DNA of 14,695 nt from an uncultured Collinsella sp. (GTDB lineage: Bacteria; Actinomycetota; Coriobacteriia; Coriobacteriales; Coriobacteriaceae), in contig URYT01000034.1 of NCBI GenBank assembly GCA_900552185.1, positions 1-14,695 on the forward strand, read 5' to 3'. Position 1 is the stretch's first letter. Every line of letters starts with the position of its first letter. Both the position numbers and the translations under genes were made by a program. Below the pieces are notes generated by a model. The model saw only the letters and a list, made by a program, of their open reading frames with translations, did no database searches and was not told the DNA's origin. Positions 13,974 through 14,695 of this stretch are shown here, one piece after another.

Positions 13974-14013
13974 AAAACCGCCGCAAAGGGACAGACGCCC
14001 TTGCGGCGGTTTT
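13974..14013 (+). terminator. Terminator of the ABC importer operon (bidirectional-looking)
   Basis: AAAACCGCCGCAAAGGG (13974-13990) pairs with CCCTTGCGGCGGTTTT (13998-14013) with one bulged A and a 7-nt loop. It ends in TTTT and starts with AAAA, so it could work in both directions. Confidence 0.88.
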
Positions 14014-14076
14014 CGCATATTATGTCGATAATCCAGCGTCAGCAGGAACTACTGGTTAAGGACTAAGGAAACTGCC

Positions 14077-14241
14077 ACGAGAAGCTCTCTTCCCCGTCTC
14101 GCCTTGACCGCCGCACTCCTTGCCGGCGTGCTCGCCGGCGCCCCAGCTTACGCCACCGCGGCCACCCCATCTCAAGTTATCGGCCCGTCCGATGTGATCG
14201 GACGGGCTTCTTGGTGGGTATCATGGTTGGACGATCATTAG
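14077..14241 (+). pseudogene. Short secreted-protein frame lacking an ATG (ACG in start position), probable remnant
   Basis: Read from ACG at 14077, the frame encodes 54 residues: a short basic N-terminus (RSSLPR), a hydrophobic core (LALTAALLAGVLAG) and an APAYA-type signal peptidase site after about residue 26. About 28 residues follow, ending WLDDH and TAG at 14239-14241. AAGGA lies 7 nt before the ACG, exactly where a ribosome binding site belongs, so the ACG looks like a mutated ATG or a rare non-canonical start. The frame has no ATG, GTG or TTG upstream of the signal peptide back to a stop at 14029. The mature part spans a terminator-like hairpin, suggesting that a larger secreted protein was deleted down to its ends. 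The stop overlaps the mscS ribosome binding site. Function unknown. Confidence 0.45.
14183..14212 (+). terminator. Hairpin upstream of the MscS gene
   Basis: GCCCGTCCGAT (14183-14193) and ATCGGACGGGC (14197-14207) are a perfect 11-bp inverted repeat with a GTG apex, followed by TTCTT. It looks like a rho-independent terminator with a short tail, 49 nt before the mscS ATG, and it lies within the remnant frame at 14077-14241. Confidence 0.7.
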
Positions 14242-14255
14242 GAGGTTTTCCCTAC

Positions 14256-14695
14256 ATGGAATTGTTTGAGCCGATTCTTCATTTCTTTGAGCAACGGTGG
14301 GTCCACAACATCATCTGGGCCGTCATCTTGGCGATAGGCACCGCCGTCGCCGCCAAGGTCGTATCCAAGACCCTGAACCATCTGCTTAACCGAGACGATA
14401 ACCCGCTTCCGGCATCGAGTATCTTCATCAACATCGCGCGCGCCGTCATCTGGATGATTGGCGGCAGCTTTATCCTCGACAACTGCTTTGGCATTAACGC
14501 AAACGCGCTCGTCGCCGCTCTTGGCGTCGGCGGCATCGCCATCTCGCTCGGCTTTCAGGACACGCTGTCAAACCTTATCGGCGGCATGCAGGTGACGTTT
14601 ATGGGCATCATCAAACCCGGCGACAATATCGAGGTCGGGGCGGAGGCCGGTGTCGTGCAAGATGTGACCTGGCGTCACACCACCATCCGCGACGC
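14256..14695 (+). CDS. MscS-family mechanosensitive ion channel (5' part)
   Basis: The first 146 residues of a small-conductance mechanosensitive channel are visible; the gene continues past the window. Such channels open under membrane tension and release osmolytes during hypo-osmotic shock. Predicted membrane segments lie at about 18-35, 56-76 and 83-117. The third matches the MscS pore helix: ALVAALGVGGIAISLGFQDTLSNLIGG. It is followed by the beta-domain entry IKPGDNIEV, then AGVVQDVTWRHTTIRD. ATG 14256 has GGAGG about 10 nt upstream, somewhat long. The gene follows the 14183-14207 hairpin, so it may need a promoter inside the preceding 50 nt or be reached by read-through; no clear -35/-10 pair is seen there. 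Confidence 0.93.
   Translation, partial: MELFEPILHFFEQRWVHNIIWAVILAIGTAVAAKVVSKTLNHLLNRDDNPLPASSIFINIARAVIWMIGGSFILDNCFGINANALVAALGVGGIAISLGFQDTLSNLIGGMQVTFMGIIKPGDNIEVGAEAGVVQDVTWRHTTIRD

Noticed and set aside
12188..14018. Minus-strand open frames opposite the permease and ATPase genes
   Set aside because: Both sense genes carry complete family motifs; the antisense frames are repetitive and featureless.
1..14695. CRISPR array, insertion sequence, prophage, toxin-antitoxin or defence system
   Set aside because: No regularly spaced multi-copy repeats, transposase, integrase, nuclease or antitoxin-like proteins are encoded.

Overview
The window reads as chromosomal DNA of a high-GC Gram-positive bacterium. 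It most resembles the Coriobacteriia (Collinsella or a relative). This rests on third positions rich in G and C, frequent GTG starts behind strong GGAGG-type ribosome binding sites, a solitary glucose-type PTS EIIA, a FeoA-FeoB fusion, and intergenic repeats of a kind I associate with Collinsella. The genus is inference; no rRNA or other taxonomic marker is present.

Left part (1-7428), mostly minus strand. The 3' end of a plus-strand gene (possibly flavodoxin-like) converges on a minus-strand pair: a DNA-deoxyinosine/uracil glycosylase placed 3 nt downstream of a GH13 alpha-amylase-family glycosidase. Upstream of these lie a SotB-like MFS efflux transporter with its own promoter, a feoAB fusion for ferrous iron uptake, and an alpha/beta-hydrolase esterase. 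The gaps here hold a long hairpin (2401-2467), a two-copy direct repeat (6296-6346), a 99-nt nested palindrome (6387-6485) and direct repeats resembling DtxR/IdeR half-sites in front of feoAB.

Middle (7429-10864), plus strand. A glucose-type EIIA, asnS (asparaginyl-tRNA synthetase) and an HTH/WYL-like regulator follow one another. Strong rho-independent terminators separate the first two from what follows. The regulator's ribosome binding site lies in the 3' arm of a leader hairpin.

Right part (10865-14695), plus strand. A three-gene ABC importer resembles TrpXYZ: a lipoprotein substrate-binding protein with a twin-arginine signal, a permease and an ATPase. A 203-nt gap with a hairpin follows the binding-protein gene, and permease and ATPase overlap by 8 nt. 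After a strong terminator comes a short signal-peptide-encoding frame that appears to start with ACG instead of ATG, then the 5' part of an MscS-family mechanosensitive channel that runs off the window.

Most genes are ordinary housekeeping or transport functions. I see no phage, IS element, CRISPR array, defence island or large biosynthetic cluster. The points most worth a second look are non-coding: the feoAB operator-like repeats, the palindromic intergenic elements, the leader hairpin of the regulator and the start-codon-less secreted frame.
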